64,000 nt of DNA from contig NC_083523.1 in the NCBI RefSeq assembly GCF_032362555.1, forward strand, positions 5,369,501 to 5,433,500. Direction: 5' to 3'. Position 1 is the first letter of the stretch. Each line of letters begins with the position of its first letter. The DNA comes from Amyelois transitella (Eukaryota > Arthropoda > Insecta > Lepidoptera > Pyralidae). The position numbers were made by a program, and so were the translations under genes. The notes beneath the pieces were generated by a model. That model saw only the letters and a program-made list of their open reading frames with translations, was not told the origin of the DNA and searched no databases. Positions 8,001 through 18,591 of this stretch are shown piece by piece.

Positions 8001-10821
8001 AGAAAGTCAGAACTCCCCAAATGGGTTGAATACCACCCCAACATATAACAATATCAATACATCCCCCGGGAACCCAGTGGGCGTGGTTAAAGGAGTCCAG
8101 CAGACTAAATCTGTGGACCCTGATAATGCTGTGATCAAAAATGTTCCTCCTTATAGGTAAGTGATTTTTTACAGCCAACATAGGTATTTTTTGTATTGAA
8201 TAGAAACCCCTTTTGGGCATCATCATACTTTTACACCTACCTCCTATTATTTTGTTTGATAAAAGTCTTGCAGAGAGATCCCAGGTTTGATGTCTCCGCC
8301 ATTGAGATAAAAAAAAGCAAGTTACCTGGATTTTTCAATTGTTTCTCAATTTAATAATATGCATTTGCTATATTTTAATATAGTACTGGTTTACAGTAAA
8401 TTTCTCTGTATATTAATTTACGATATTTGAGATGTAGCCCTTTCTAGCAACATCATATTTTATTGTTTTTAAATCAAAATGCACATTTCTATTATTTAAT
8501 TGTTTACTTTTTTGTCATATTTAATTTGTAGTTGTTGCCAGAATTAATATACTTAACGAATAACTATTTTACCTTAATCTTTTTTACTATTTCAACTTCA
8601 TTTGGCTTGGCACTTTGCTCCAAAGGAATTTACACAAAGTATTTTTCTGTTTTATCTAAAATAATAAATGACAATGAATGTAGTGACATATTTTAAAGTT
8701 CCCCTATTTTCTCTGTCTGTATGTATTCACTTATCTCTGAAAGTGCGAAGCCGAGACGAGTTGGTTGTTATCTATATTTATAAAAATTGACAGTTCTTTG
8801 TTTATACAATGATTATGCCACCAGAGAGCCGCCTCCGCCTTACCGCTCGCCCCCACCTCCGTCGCAACCTCACGGGAAGTCTCCTAATCGCATGCAACCC
8901 GGTCGCCCAGCACACATGTCTCCCGTCAACCTGCCGGATGACGACGCGAGGAATCCGGAGGCCGTCAGTTACAATAGCCAGTATAGGGAACTTGTGTCGC
9001 TGGTCAACTATCAGCGAGAGAAGTTGTCCAGTCAGCAAGTGGATCTCATCAAGGTTAGTAACACACACAATCATCATAATAAACCGTATCTACATATAAA
9101 ACAATCTAACGTTAGTCCTTGTTGCGTTTTCACCTCCTAAGAAGAGCCCAAGGTGCCGTTGGGTTATACTTACTTATTTTTGAGTAAGTATGTTATTATT
9201 GCTATCTTAATAAACTCATTGAATATTTGGCAGTACGACGCTGAAATCGGTTACTGGGAGAACAAGGGTCGTGAGCAAGAGCGTCAGGTGGAACTTCTCC
9301 AGCAGCAGATCAGCTCGACGGATAACCAGCTCAGGATTAGCACTGAACAGGTAATAGATTAGCTAGAATATTGTTGGAAGATATCGTACATAAAACAATA
9401 GGTATGTTGTCTTGTATCACACACTGTACTGCAATGCAAAACGAAAAATATGCAATACGAGAAAATGCATTATGATAACTTTATGTCAGAATCGTCAGTT
9501 GTGACGTCATATTCATATACTTACCACTTCTATATTCTTATATTACGCAGATTTTCGCTAACATTACTTAAAATTAGCAAATCTAACTCATTGCTTATAT
9601 TCTTTACTGCCGATTACCAAAAAGACGCCCCATTGGAAATAGTAGGATATTTGGTATAAATTTGAAGTATCTTTCCGGCTCGAAGGACCTATGCCGCATT
9701 TTGAACCTTTTGTGGTCTTGTGATTTCGTAATTTATAAATTTAATTACAACTAGGTTCAAGCCCTAACATACATAGAAGAAGAAAGTGAACTAGTGAAAC
9801 AGAACGAAAAAACCATAAAATCTGAGATAGTCCTGGTGCGATCTAAGCTGGCTAACTGCGAAACGGAGCTGTTGCAGTGCAAGAATAAGATCAGGAAGCT
9901 GATGGAGGAGATTCATAATGAGCAGCGGGTCATCAACTCCCGCCAACAGGAGAACCGGTGTGTAAGAAACAGAAATAAGCCATAATATTTTTTTATCACT
10001 ACAGATCCCGCCCTACTTTTGACAGTTCCAACTCCACTAGCGTCCCACTTCTTACACCAATAATATCCCACTTCTGACCCCGCTAACGCCCCAAATGCTA
10101 ACCTCACTGGCGTCACAGTATTAATTCTAGGTCATTGTTGTGTTTAAGGGGAACATGCGAAGAGACTATAGTGATCTAGTCAAAACAAATATTTCGACCT
10201 TCTATCACTTTGCCATCTCACCATTCCTGAATATTTTTCTACTGCATAAGATAATGATTTTTTCTTTTTTTGTAGACAAGCGCTAGAGAGATCAATGCTT
10301 GCGGAGATGGAGAATTTGCAAAGTCAAATCCAACAAGCGAAGCATGCCACCGAGATCAATCATCTTACCGCTGAAAACCTCAAACGAGAGGTAACAGTTT
10401 TTATAAATAACTCATATTAAATTGTTAATTGATAGATTAATTATTTTGTGACCGGTCAGATAGAAATGTCCCGTTCACTTGAAAAGAAGGTTAGGATAAA
10501 AAAATCTCCCATTGACGTTGTATGAGCAATCCTTTGGGGAATAACAATGTATGAGGCGTTTGTTTAATGACCCAGGAATTGTAGGTGTCGGAAATCCAGT
10601 GAGTAAACCTAAAAAACTCTAATTGTTCCACATCATTGAAAGAATTAATTGCATGTTTTTTTATTAGTTCAATATTTTTGACGCAGGTGGGAGTGTTAGA
10701 AGATGCCATAATGGAGAAGAAGCGGCAAGTGGAGCGGCTAGTGCAGGAGATGAAAGAAGCGAATTTGCAGAGCTTGACGGGCAGCGTGGACGAACTGAGG
10801 CATCCTTTAGACGGTTCATAA
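5048..10821 (+). CDS. RASSF8: RASSF8-type Ras-association/coiled-coil protein, nine coding exons
   Basis: Exons: 5048-5119, 5217-5327, 5447-5571, 7971-8156, 8825-9053, 9234-9350, 9755-9957, 10276-10390 and 10687-10821. All have GT-AG borders and matching phases, giving 430 residues. Residues 1 to about 85 form an N-terminal Ras-association domain starting [14 protein letters not shown], with [16 protein letters not shown] and [16 protein letters not shown] typical of RASSF7/8. A Ser/Asn-rich linker and a proline-rich stretch ([13 protein letters not shown], near residue 165) follow. Exons 5-9 encode long Glu/Lys/Gln-rich helices ([24 protein letters not shown]), a coiled coil as in N-terminal RASSFs. 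No SARAH domain is seen. In Drosophila the orthologue acts at adherens junctions and in growth control; that role is inferred here. Intron 3 holds an antisense LINE and a SINE. The ATG at 5048 is chosen because the RA domain begins there in the family. Confidence 0.93.
6011..7326 (-). mobile_element. 5'-truncated RTE-like LINE in RASSF8 intron 3
   Basis: Its 3' tail of CATA repeats lies at 6011-6030 (reading - strand), and the 5' break is at 7326. Exact 11-bp target duplications TTTGTAACTAT flank it at 6000-6010 and 7327-7337. The element lies opposite to the host gene. The missing 5' part would carry the endonuclease and the start of the RT domain. Confidence 0.93.
6031..7326 (-). CDS. reverse transcriptase fragment of an RTE-like LINE
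   Basis: An open 431-codon reading frame with no internal stop. RT blocks are visible: [13 protein letters not shown] (about residues 24-36), [10 protein letters not shown] with the first catalytic Asp (about 58-67), [18 protein letters not shown] (about 113-130) and the YADD core (about 156-159). A C-terminal region follows with [11 protein letters not shown] and RPRR near residues 335-370, characteristic of RTE-type elements. The first ATG coincides with the truncation point, so the true protein starts upstream in intact copies; the apurinic endonuclease domain is missing. The open frame and perfect target duplications suggest recent insertion. It cannot retrotranspose by itself. Confidence 0.9.
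   Translation of the reverse strand: MYAKVLINRVRNETDDKIWDAQAGFRKGMGCTDQVFSLRCIAEKFLAKSQKVYCTFVDLEKAYDRVERNELWSALSMHGVSSLLIRALKSLYEDSSACVRINGAHTEWFKIEKGVRQGCVASPWLFNLFMDSCLTDLKESKSGLRMNELLVKCLLYADDQVILASSAEELQEMVNCMHEALKEKGMKVNVSKTKTLVFEMEKEMTACNILIGGEKVEQVKEFVYLGSKFTSDGKYDSDIERRVNAGNMVNGALHAFMSSQKLSKKARLAVHRGVLVPTLMYGSESWVWQKKHESRINAVEMRALRSMMGVKLSDRIRNSVIRECCDVKEDVVTGIEKGMLRWFGHVERMNESRLTKQIYKESVEGKVGVGRPRRTYLDQIKDVLVKGQVKSTRNRRACMKRVMNVDEAKEVCRDRGKWKEVVSAYPSGKEA
7545..7655 (+). mobile_element. SINE (family S), 3' part
   Basis: Matches the S-family 3' half: CATTAGGCCAAACAACTGAAC, GGCCTATCAGTCTTGTCAAGAC, then TCCGCAAGGGATATAGACGT and the tail ATATGTATGTA. It lies in RASSF8 intron 3. Confidence 0.8.
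7745..7789. repeat. imperfect hairpin in RASSF8 intron 3
   Basis: ATTGCTGATTTTATCTTTT pairs with AAAAGATAAAAACAGCAAT across a 7-base loop, with one mismatch. It may be a small foldback element or a chance AT-rich structure. Confidence 0.55.
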
Positions 10822-10920
10822 CATTTATACTAATATACATTACTGTGCTCGAAGTTTTCCATTGAGTACTCTAATAGAATGAATAGCAGAACAAACTGTT
10901 TTTCTAAGTTAATATTAATT

Positions 10921-10960
10921 CCTACGCCTCCGGTAAAAAATTCGTGATTTTATGTATGTA
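10921..10960 (+). mobile_element. RTE-like LINE 3' tail scrap
   Basis: CCTACGCCTCCGGTAAAAAATTCGTGATTTTATGTATGTA resembles the LINE terminus in degraded form. It lies between the two candidate last exons of RASSF8. Confidence 0.5.
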
Positions 10961-11043
10961 TTAATTCTTATTGGTAAAAAATTATTAGCAAATACTATGA
11001 CTTGATCTTATGGTAATTATTATTTTATGTATGTTTATTACAG

Positions 11044-11144
11044 GTCTGTGCAAAACCGGAAGCGCGCGGAGAATTATAGGTTCACCGCGACAGCTTGAAA
11101 ACGCGGCACCCACGAACAAAAATCCTCATGGCGTCTGGGTATAA
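11044..11144 (+). CDS. RASSF8: candidate alternative last exon of RASSF8
   Basis: An AG acceptor at 11042-11043, preceded by a T-rich tract, opens a frame of 32 codons ending TAA at 11142-11144. The peptide includes GSPRQLENAAPTNK and ends NPHGVWV. Joining base 10813 (the G of the GGT codon in exon 9) to 11044 keeps phase and gives a 461-residue form instead of 430. The donor would be GTTCAT, a poor match to GTRAGT. The well-formed peptide and exact phase favour a real exon; the weak donor argues caution. Transcript reads across 10813/11044 would settle it. Confidence 0.5.
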
Positions 11145-11813
11145 TGTGCGTCGGTTATTTACCTTTTTACCTGATCTACGAGGTTTTAAACGAATTGTAA
11201 ATGCATATGTTGCTCCCTCTCTTTCTAAAGTAAATCGAAGAGATAGGAAAGTGAAAGTACGACACATGCCTTGCCAATGTTCGTGAACAGACGTCATCGT
11301 GATTTTTGATGGTGTGTGTAAGTGAGCACCATAAGACTCGTGGCGTTCGTCTAGCTTGCTTGGTCATAAGTGAGTTATTTAGAGTAGTATTATATTATTC
11401 GACCAAGCTAAATAGGCGCAATCTATGCATCTTATTGTCTCGATAGAAGTAGGCTGCCATTTCATAGAATAGTAAAATGTAACTTAGTTATTGAAAAATC
11501 TTTATTTTATTACCAAGTATATTGTACCTATAAAACGAATATTATTTTAGTATATTTAGGCTTTGTGTTCAAATTAGTGTCATATTATTTGTTTTTGTCA
11601 CAAATTATCTTCGTTTTTAAGTTTAATTGGGATAAGAATATTGGAAGATATTTCTTATCTGACGCTGATCAAGTATTATCTTGTCTTGCCGTATTTTATT
11701 GTTTAAGGTGTGTTTTGTGTGCTATATTCAATATAAAGGAATTGGTTCAGTACGCGCGAAATAAGTTGCCGGCTCTGAAGTTCGCGTGGAAGACTGCACA
11801 GTAAACGAATATA

Positions 11814-12288
11814 CAGGGTGACATTTAAAACAACTGCATCCTTTTAAACATAGACTGTACCCATGCTTCTGAGCCTTTTTTTATTTAAATTAAACGTCAT
11901 CATTTTCACATTTAAAAAAACCCTCAAAAACTACGTCACACATTTTGTTAAAGACCAATACTACAAAAAGAAATTAAAACTTAACATGTAAATAAATGTC
12001 TGAAAAATAAATTATTTTTCTAGTATCAAGATGTCAAGATTCACAGTGCGAAATGGTTACTAACCGTTTACGCTATCTACTGAACTCCGCATGGCCATAG
12101 CGCATTGCGACATTCAACCTAAATTCCATTACATTGAGATTAAAATCCTATCAAATTGCACGATGGATTTTTTTTTTTTCGTACTTTCGGAAATATGAAC
12201 CGATATTTTTCTTTTAACGTTTTTAAATATCCTTTAGATGAGTACACTTAACAGTTAAATTTATGCAGTTGAATTAAAAGTCACCCTG
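11814..12288. mobile_element. MITE with TA target duplication
   Basis: The left end CAGGGTGACATTTAAAACAA and the inverted right end CAGGGTGACTTTTAATTCAA (read on the - strand) share CAGGGTGAC and extend imperfectly to CAACTGCAT. TA dinucleotides flank both ends (11812-11813 and 12289-12290). No ORF of note. TA duplication suggests a Tc1/mariner-type non-autonomous element. It would lie in the RASSF8 3' UTR. Confidence 0.75.
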
Positions 12289-13076
12289 TAGACGTAACTT
12301 ACGTCTCACTTTACCAGGAATGGACACATATGCGTTTTATTAATTTATCACTTTTGTGCGTTAATCTACTCTGCGCGGAATGTCACATGCAGCTCACTTC
12401 CAAGCCGCCAAATTAATTCCGCGTTTTGTAAATCCTTGTCCCACCCTACAATATATTGTGTGAGTAGTTTAATATTTGTGCTATAAGACATAAATTATTG
12501 AAAATTATTAAAATATAAAAAGACCTACCAAAAGGGTGTCTACCCTATCTCAAGGGTGAAATTTATTCCTTTAAAATTTATTTGCAAAAGCCCCTTCAAT
12601 AACTTTATCACTTTTAGTCTAACAATCTACAAATGTTTTTTTATCTCTGGTTGCAATATATGAAGGTAGCAAGATTTGTGAGTTGTGGGTTTTACCAGAT
12701 TGAACTTGAGTTCAGATAATGATCTTATTATGTATAGTTTAGCGAAATATTTAGACAAAATGGTACTATTACTTATTTTATGGGATTCATATTAAGTAGT
12801 TAAAGTTTACTGCGTTCAATTTGCAATATAGAGAATAATTATATTGATAATAATAATCTAGTCGAAAGTTTAAGCCATTGCAATATTTTTAACAGTAATC
12901 TTCGTTTTTTTAAATACAAGAAACATTGCATTTATCTCGTATTATCCAGAATTAGATCAAGCATAATAAAATGTAATATTTAAATTGAGACTTGAATATA
13001 TTTATAAAAGCTAAGGATAGAATTATTCTGCATGGTTACTAATAGTAGTTAGAATTGTGTATAATTCGTGTACTTA

Positions 13077-13092
13077 AATAAAGTTAAATAAA
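13077..13092 (+). terminator. poly(A) signals, RASSF8 side
   Basis: Two AATAAA hexamers ten bases apart, followed by TTTTTGTTTCATTTTT. They are the best + strand candidates after the RASSF8 coding end. Confidence 0.4.
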
Positions 13093-13105
13093 TAAGTTTT
13101 TGTTT

Positions 13106-14654
13106 CATTTTTACCACTTTCATTCATAGTTAAACCTTGCTTTATAATGTAAACAAAATGAATTTGATATCCCCTAGTTCTGAATAAAATTCCTGACTGT
13201 TGATAGAATGGTTTTAAATAAAAATCCGAGTACAATTCTTAAAACTTATATTTAACTTATCCATACAAACAAAATTCAAAGGGAGAGCAGACTACGCGCA
13301 TTTGATTCGCCTTACATTTATTTACATCAATTTAAATTATGAATAAAACGAGTATCACATTGTAGGATGCTGAATGAATGTGCGTAATCGCTCTGCGCCT
13401 CGCAACAACTATCATAACCAACCATAAGACCATTCGTTACTTATATGAATAAAAGCTTCAGAAAATGGAAAGTATTTTCCGTTATCATAACACTGAGTCT
13501 ACGCTAGTGAACACAAAAGACTAATGAAAGTCCACTGTGACTATTTAAGAGTAAATTCGTCCAAAGTTTTGAGATTTAGATTACAATGACCAATAGGATT
13601 TTTTATGTATTGTTGAGAGCAGCTAACCATCTTGACATAGTAAGAAGTGAGCTAATTATTAGATCAAATTTTTTGTAATTTCTTGAGAAGAGAAGACTAA
13701 ACAATGAAATAAAGAGAAGTTTTTTAAAATATGAATTTTTTGTAATACGAAATATAGCCCCGTGGCTATGTACAATAGTTGTCGACGCATTAATGCGTTA
13801 TTCAATTCACAATAATAATAAGAAAATACAATTATATATACATCTATTGGAGTCGTAACGACACTTTTTATCAAATAAAATTCAATAGAAATGTCCCTTT
13901 TAACTTCATTATAATTTGAAACATAGAGATTCTTCTAAATAATTTATTTTTATTTGTGTACTCGGGTACAACTTACTTGTAAGCAAATAATTTTTACAAA
14001 TTGAAATCACATTTACATAATAATACTCTCTGTGTATGGATTTAATGAGAATGGTTTCAAACATTTCGGAAAACTGAAGAATCCTAACATTCATCTTTTA
14101 CTACTCTGTAAGACCAGCAAAGGACTAGAGTAGAGTAAATATGTTTTCTTTTTCCCAGCAGTTGAGACTTGCTTCGCATCTTTGAAATTTTTACAATAAA
14201 GATAGGATGGCAGTAGGCTGTTTGATTTCCGATTGTGTCGAACTGAATGCTGCCTTTACAGTGATCATTACACTAATATTTAACACTCGCTGCATATTTT
14301 ATGTCATGTCGTTCATTATGCAATGTGTTAAATTTTTTATATCAATCATTATTACGTTCAAAATTGAGACTGCAGATAGCATGCTATGAAAAATAGTCTC
14401 AGAATCACGAATTTAGTGCCCATTTGTGTTACTTTTGAAATGTGCTACAAAATGTTTTAGTCCCGTAAGATTGTCTCTTAGCATATTTCTTAAAGAATGT
14501 AGAATTGTGTGTACTGTCAGCGCTTCAGTCAATTTCATGTGTATATAATTATTATATGGTTTGGCTCAATCACTGGATCATTATGATAAAAATGTGTACT
14601 ATCTTTCATTGCACTAAATGTAACAAGTGATCAATATTAGCGGTCAAATCAGCC
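13106..14654. other. intergenic between convergent RASSF8 and ING
   Basis: AT-rich sequence without a recognisable gene or repeat. Short ORFs at 13659-13874, 13909-14094 and 14207-14389 have no family features. If the assigned poly(A) sites are right, the convergent genes are about 1.5 kb apart. Confidence 0.5.
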
Positions 14655-14660
14655 TTTATT
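14655..14660 (-). terminator. poly(A) signal for ING
   Basis: TTTATT on the + strand reads AATAAA on the - strand, about 45 bases after the ING stop codon. This implies a very short 3' UTR; a later signal may be used instead. Confidence 0.45.
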
Positions 14661-14702
14661 GCTGCTTCACATCCTTGTCATTCTCAATTAACTCACTTAA
14701 CA

Positions 14703-17491
14703 CTATGCCTTCTCTTCCTTCTCCCTGTTATACCGTTCCAGTTCTTTCAGGAATTGTCCTTTAGGTTTCATGACGTTCGGCCGGTCCCCGCGGCATTTAG
14801 GACAGAACCACTTCCCCTTCGGCTTGGTTGTTAAGGAGACGCAGGAGAAATGGAACCATTCTATGGGGCAGAGGTCGTTGTCGCATAGAATCATCTCGCC
14901 GAAGGAGATTTGGTCGCAGAGGCAGTATCTGGGCTCGTCGGGGTCAATGGCATCCGTTTCTTCGGGCGGCGTCTCTGAGCGCTGCGCCGCTTGGCGGGCT
15001 TTGCGCTTCTTTTTCTTGCCCATGCCTGTGGATTGAAATAGAGTTTAGTATTGTAATGTTACACAAGACAATTGCTTGCAAATGAATAATCTGAAAAAAT
15101 TGTTAGAATTAAATAATTGCAAAAACCGAATACTTCCTTGTAGTCCAAGCAAGTTGTCGGTAGCCGAAAATACCTTTCTTCTGGTGCGTGTTGTGCTGCG
15201 GCCGCTCGCTGTCGCGCTCGCTGGAGTCGGCCCCGTCGGTGGCGCCGCCGGCCGCGGCACGCGACCTGCGAGCGCGTTTCGACCATCTCTCCCCTGAAAC
15301 AGTCACATTTTTTTTTAACTTAAGCTCTCAAAGTATTTTTTAAAGTCTAATAATATCTTGCGACTTTTGCATACCAATTCGTATCCACTGTCATAAGCAT
15401 ACCATTTTACCTTAATAGGTTTAGATAGTTATGATTTTGATAAAACCTATTGGTACATAGCTAGTAGGCTTCGTACATAGATAAGTACACTTTAGTATTC
15501 ATTCATTAAATTTAAAACATATATTTCAATCATGAAGCAGTTGTTAAGCCAAAATCATCTAAAAAAACAAGCTAAAATATCCTTTATTATAAGAAATAAA
15601 ATATCCTCACCTCCACTCTTATCTCGATCAGCTTTCTCCTTCTCTTTCTCAGGTGCGCGTTCAGCGGTCGGTGCGGGGGTGGAGTGTTGTGCTGGCAGCG
15701 GAGAGCTGTCCTTGTCTCCGCTCCGATGGGACTCCGAAGGTGTTGTGGGCTCTTCTTTAACTGTACCATTTGTGTTCACGTCAAGGCAAGAAACTGTTGG
15801 AATGATTTGCTTTTTTGAGTGACAGCAATTATTGTATGTTGAAATTAATAAGAGTTAATCATTAAATACTTCACTTTATATTTGTTCAGTTTTATCCTTA
15901 ATATGGGTAAGAGTAAAATAAGTATAAGTAGTAATGGTAGCCAAACATATATATGATACACTCCATTTTCCTACAAAATTGTCCGTAAAAGATTGCTTGT
16001 GTAAAGAGCTATTTTGAACTTGCAGTTGTTATTTGTAAATGTATTTGTTGTTATTGTTGTTGTGTTACACATACTGTGTGTTCTATAGTTTATGAAATAT
16101 GTTATCTTATTTCTCTACATCTTTCTGACATATCAAATCTGAACCATTATTATCTATCAATACTTACCTAGTTTCTTCCGATCTCCATCAAGAGACCTCT
16201 GCTTGTTATCAATTAAGTCTTGCAATAACTGGACCACCTGCAACTTCTCATCTCCTATCTCCTTGGCTGCAACCAGCGCCGCTTGAAGTCTGATGGCAGC
16301 TCTGGTGCGACGACGCTCCTCTGTGTTCAAACTGATGCAAACAGCCAGGTGGTTTTCCGCATCACGTAGACATTCTAGATTTAAAATTATCAAATTAAAT
16401 AACTCATAAAGTAAACTTATCAAATTTAAGAACTTATTAAAAATGGTTATTCAATAAATAAATAAATATAAACGGAAAAATTACACAGATTGAGTTAGCC
16501 TTATAGTTCAAAATTTGTGATAGGAGATACTAACTCAACAATACTATATTTTATAATAAATAATTATATAGTTTAACATCCAAGACCCAGGCCAATCAGA
16601 GAAAGTTCATTTATCATCCTGCCCTGGCCAGGATTCGAACCCGGGACCACCGCTGTCACAGACAAGCGCACTACCGCTGCGCCACAGAGGCCATATAGAT
16701 CTATAATAGATTTTTATTCCTTAATATTTAACATGTTACCAGGAATTGGTATGGTGTAATATAAGAGCATATTAAATTTACGACATTTAATCTTCATAAG
16801 GATAAAATCAGCACTGATTTTGGTTTTAATTTTGGCTATGCAGTGAATATAGTATGTCTTAGTTAAAATAATCAGTTTCAATTAAGGTCCTTTGAAAATC
16901 AAACAAATTTTTATTTTGTTTGTAAATGTTTTAAATGATGTAAGTGATTTTGATTTTCATTTATTTGTTCTATAAAATTAGCAAAACCCACATTAAGAAT
17001 GCCTTAAGCTCATATGTGAACAGTTTATTATATTTTGTTCATCAAGAGTAATCAAGATGGGCATGGTTGATTGGTCTTTTTTTAAATTGTTACTTCATGG
17101 GATCTATGGAAATCATACTAAATATGAACTTTTATCACCGTATTAGGATGGGATTACTGAAACATGATGTTATTTTGGTCCACAACATCAAATTATATCT
17201 ATCTGTATAATGTATACATATGTAATGGGGCATAAAGGCGAACGTCAACACAACATTTTTGAAGGCGTTCCATGAGTTACATGGAATGTTTAATGTATTG
17301 TAGACTGCATAATATCAAAGAGTACGCTTATAGCGACCGAAAATATAAGATTTACCTCTGTATGTTACGTCAAGCTCACGCATACGCGATAAATGTCGTT
17401 GCAGGTCATTCGGAAGATTTTCAACACAATCTAAGTAATTTTCTACGTAAGTTGCTGAGAGCAACGCCTCAGTAGAAGTTTGACTTAACAT
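14703..17491 (-). CDS. ING1: ING1/ING2-type inhibitor-of-growth protein, five coding exons
   Basis: Exons on the - strand: 17491-17356, 16374-16168, 15793-15611, 15293-15174 and 15025-14703. Borders are GT-AG and phases match throughout, giving 322 residues. Residues 1-115 are the ING N-terminal helical domain: [20 protein letters not shown], then [21 protein letters not shown] Ser/Pro/Glu-rich middle leads to basic patches ([18 protein letters not shown]) expected to act as nuclear signals. The C-terminal PHD finger (about residues 247-295) has the C4HC3 pattern: CLC, CDNDLC, WFHFSC, WFCPKC. Known INGs read H3K4me3 with this finger and recruit Sin3/HDAC or HAT complexes; CDND-x-CPIEW and EIGDEK favour ING1/2 over ING3-5, but ING1 and ING2 cannot be separated, so the symbol is nominal. 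The Met at 17491 is chosen because MLSQTS matches the family start. Intron 1 holds a tRNA-headed SINE. Confidence 0.93.
16453..16692 (-). mobile_element. tRNA-headed SINE (family T) in ING intron 1
   Basis: On the - strand the head reads GGCCTCTGTGGCGCAGCGGT, a pol III A-box region, followed by a B box GGGTTCGAATCC. The body contains CTGGGTCTTGGATG and the tail is (TTTA)n-type repeats at 16453-16470. The same element is at 41528-41783 and 54028-54256. It is oriented with the host gene transcript. Confidence 0.85.
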
Positions 17492-18132
17492 GGTAATGAT
17501 TTTCACACAGTCTTCATTAACTTAAATCTTTTAACAGAAACTAATTTACTTTCAAATGGAATAACAAGTTCACTGCGTTCTCCTCGGCCAACAGCCGTCA
17601 CCGTCAAGTCAAGACAAGCTTGGCATTTAACGTTCAGAAATTACAATATTTTTTGTTGACAGTTAAGGAAGCTACACACGCTAGTACCACGGAATACGGA
17701 ATGCATTTGTTACTTTTGTATTTTAAACATTCGTTTCTTAAATATCCGAATGTTATGTATTGTGAAAAGCTTTTGAGATTTTATATATTGTTTTATAATA
17801 AATCTAGTGAGATAATCTATTTATTTTAATTAACTAAGAAGCTTGTTTACTGTTTCTGGTGCCGGGTTCGGCTTCGGCACTCACAAGACGCACATGTGTC
17901 AACGTTGCAAGTTTGGTATACAAGGCTGGCACACCTTATAATCATTGTAGAGTTGCAGTGCTTCTATGCATACGTATTGCTAAAGATATAATAATTATAA
18001 CCGACCGGTTCCGGCAACGTTCCGAACCAACTATAGAAGTTACCTGTACCTAGGGGTAGTATATATGTAGGTACTGTATATAATAATAACGCAAAACCGA
18101 ATGTATTGGTTTTATTCTAGTAAAAACACAAC
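17492..18132. other. upstream region of ING
   Basis: Between the ING start codon and a LINE insertion. The ING leader and promoter should lie here, and the stretch 17575-17630 is less AT-rich than its surroundings. Small ORFs at 17620-17829 and 17859-18053 are not recognised. Confidence 0.35.
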
Positions 18133-18144
18133 TATGACAGTAAC

Positions 18145-18579
18145 TGTGAATAAATGCAGTGGAAATGAGAGCGTTAAGGAGTATGTTGGGTGTGAAATTG
18201 AGTGACCGGATAAGGAACAGCGTGATAAGGGAATGTTGTGATGTGAAAGAAGATGTAGTTACAGGAATAGAAAAGGGTATGTTGAGATGGTTCGGTCATG
18301 TGGAGAGGATGAATGAAAACAGGTTGACTAAGCAGATATACAAGGAGAGTGTGGAGGGAAAGGTCGGGGTGGGAAGACCTAGACGAACATATCTTGATCA
18401 AATTAAGGACGTCCTGGTGAAGGGTCAGGTCAAAAGTGCCCGAAACCGCCGAGCTTGCATGAAGAGAGTTATGAATGTGGATGAAGCAAAGGAAGTATGC
18501 AGGGATCGTGGCAAGTGGAAAGAGGTAGTCTCTGCCTACCCCTCCGGGAAAGAGGCGTGAGTTTATGTATGTATGTATG
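18145..18579 (+). mobile_element. 5'-truncated RTE-like LINE, 3' 430 bp
   Basis: Encodes the C-terminal 133 residues of the LINE protein (VEMRALRSM to PSGKEA, stop at 18558-18560), then the (TATG)n tail. Flanks TATGACAGTAAC at 18133-18144 and 18580-18591 form an exact 12-bp target duplication. It differs from the 6011-7326 copy at scattered sites (for example N for S in RMNENR) and matches the 52085 copy more closely. Confidence 0.92.
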
Positions 18580-18591
18580 TATGACAGTAAC

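Larger units (their letters stand above)
11145..13105 (+). other. probable 3' UTR of RASSF8
   Basis: No coding sequence recognised. AATAAA hexamers at 13077-13082 and 13087-13092, followed by a T-rich tract, are the likeliest polyadenylation site. A 475-bp MITE occupies 11814-12288. Several short ORFs here are AT-rich noise. Confidence 0.45.

Noticed and set aside
8802-9099. Alternative frames over RASSF8 exon 5
   Set aside because: Only the frame reading [13 protein letters not shown] joins in phase with exons 4 and 6; the others are GC-rich shadows.
14770-15306. Overlapping + and - ORFs across ING exons 4 and 5
   Set aside because: Shadows of the ING frame; splice phases select a single frame.
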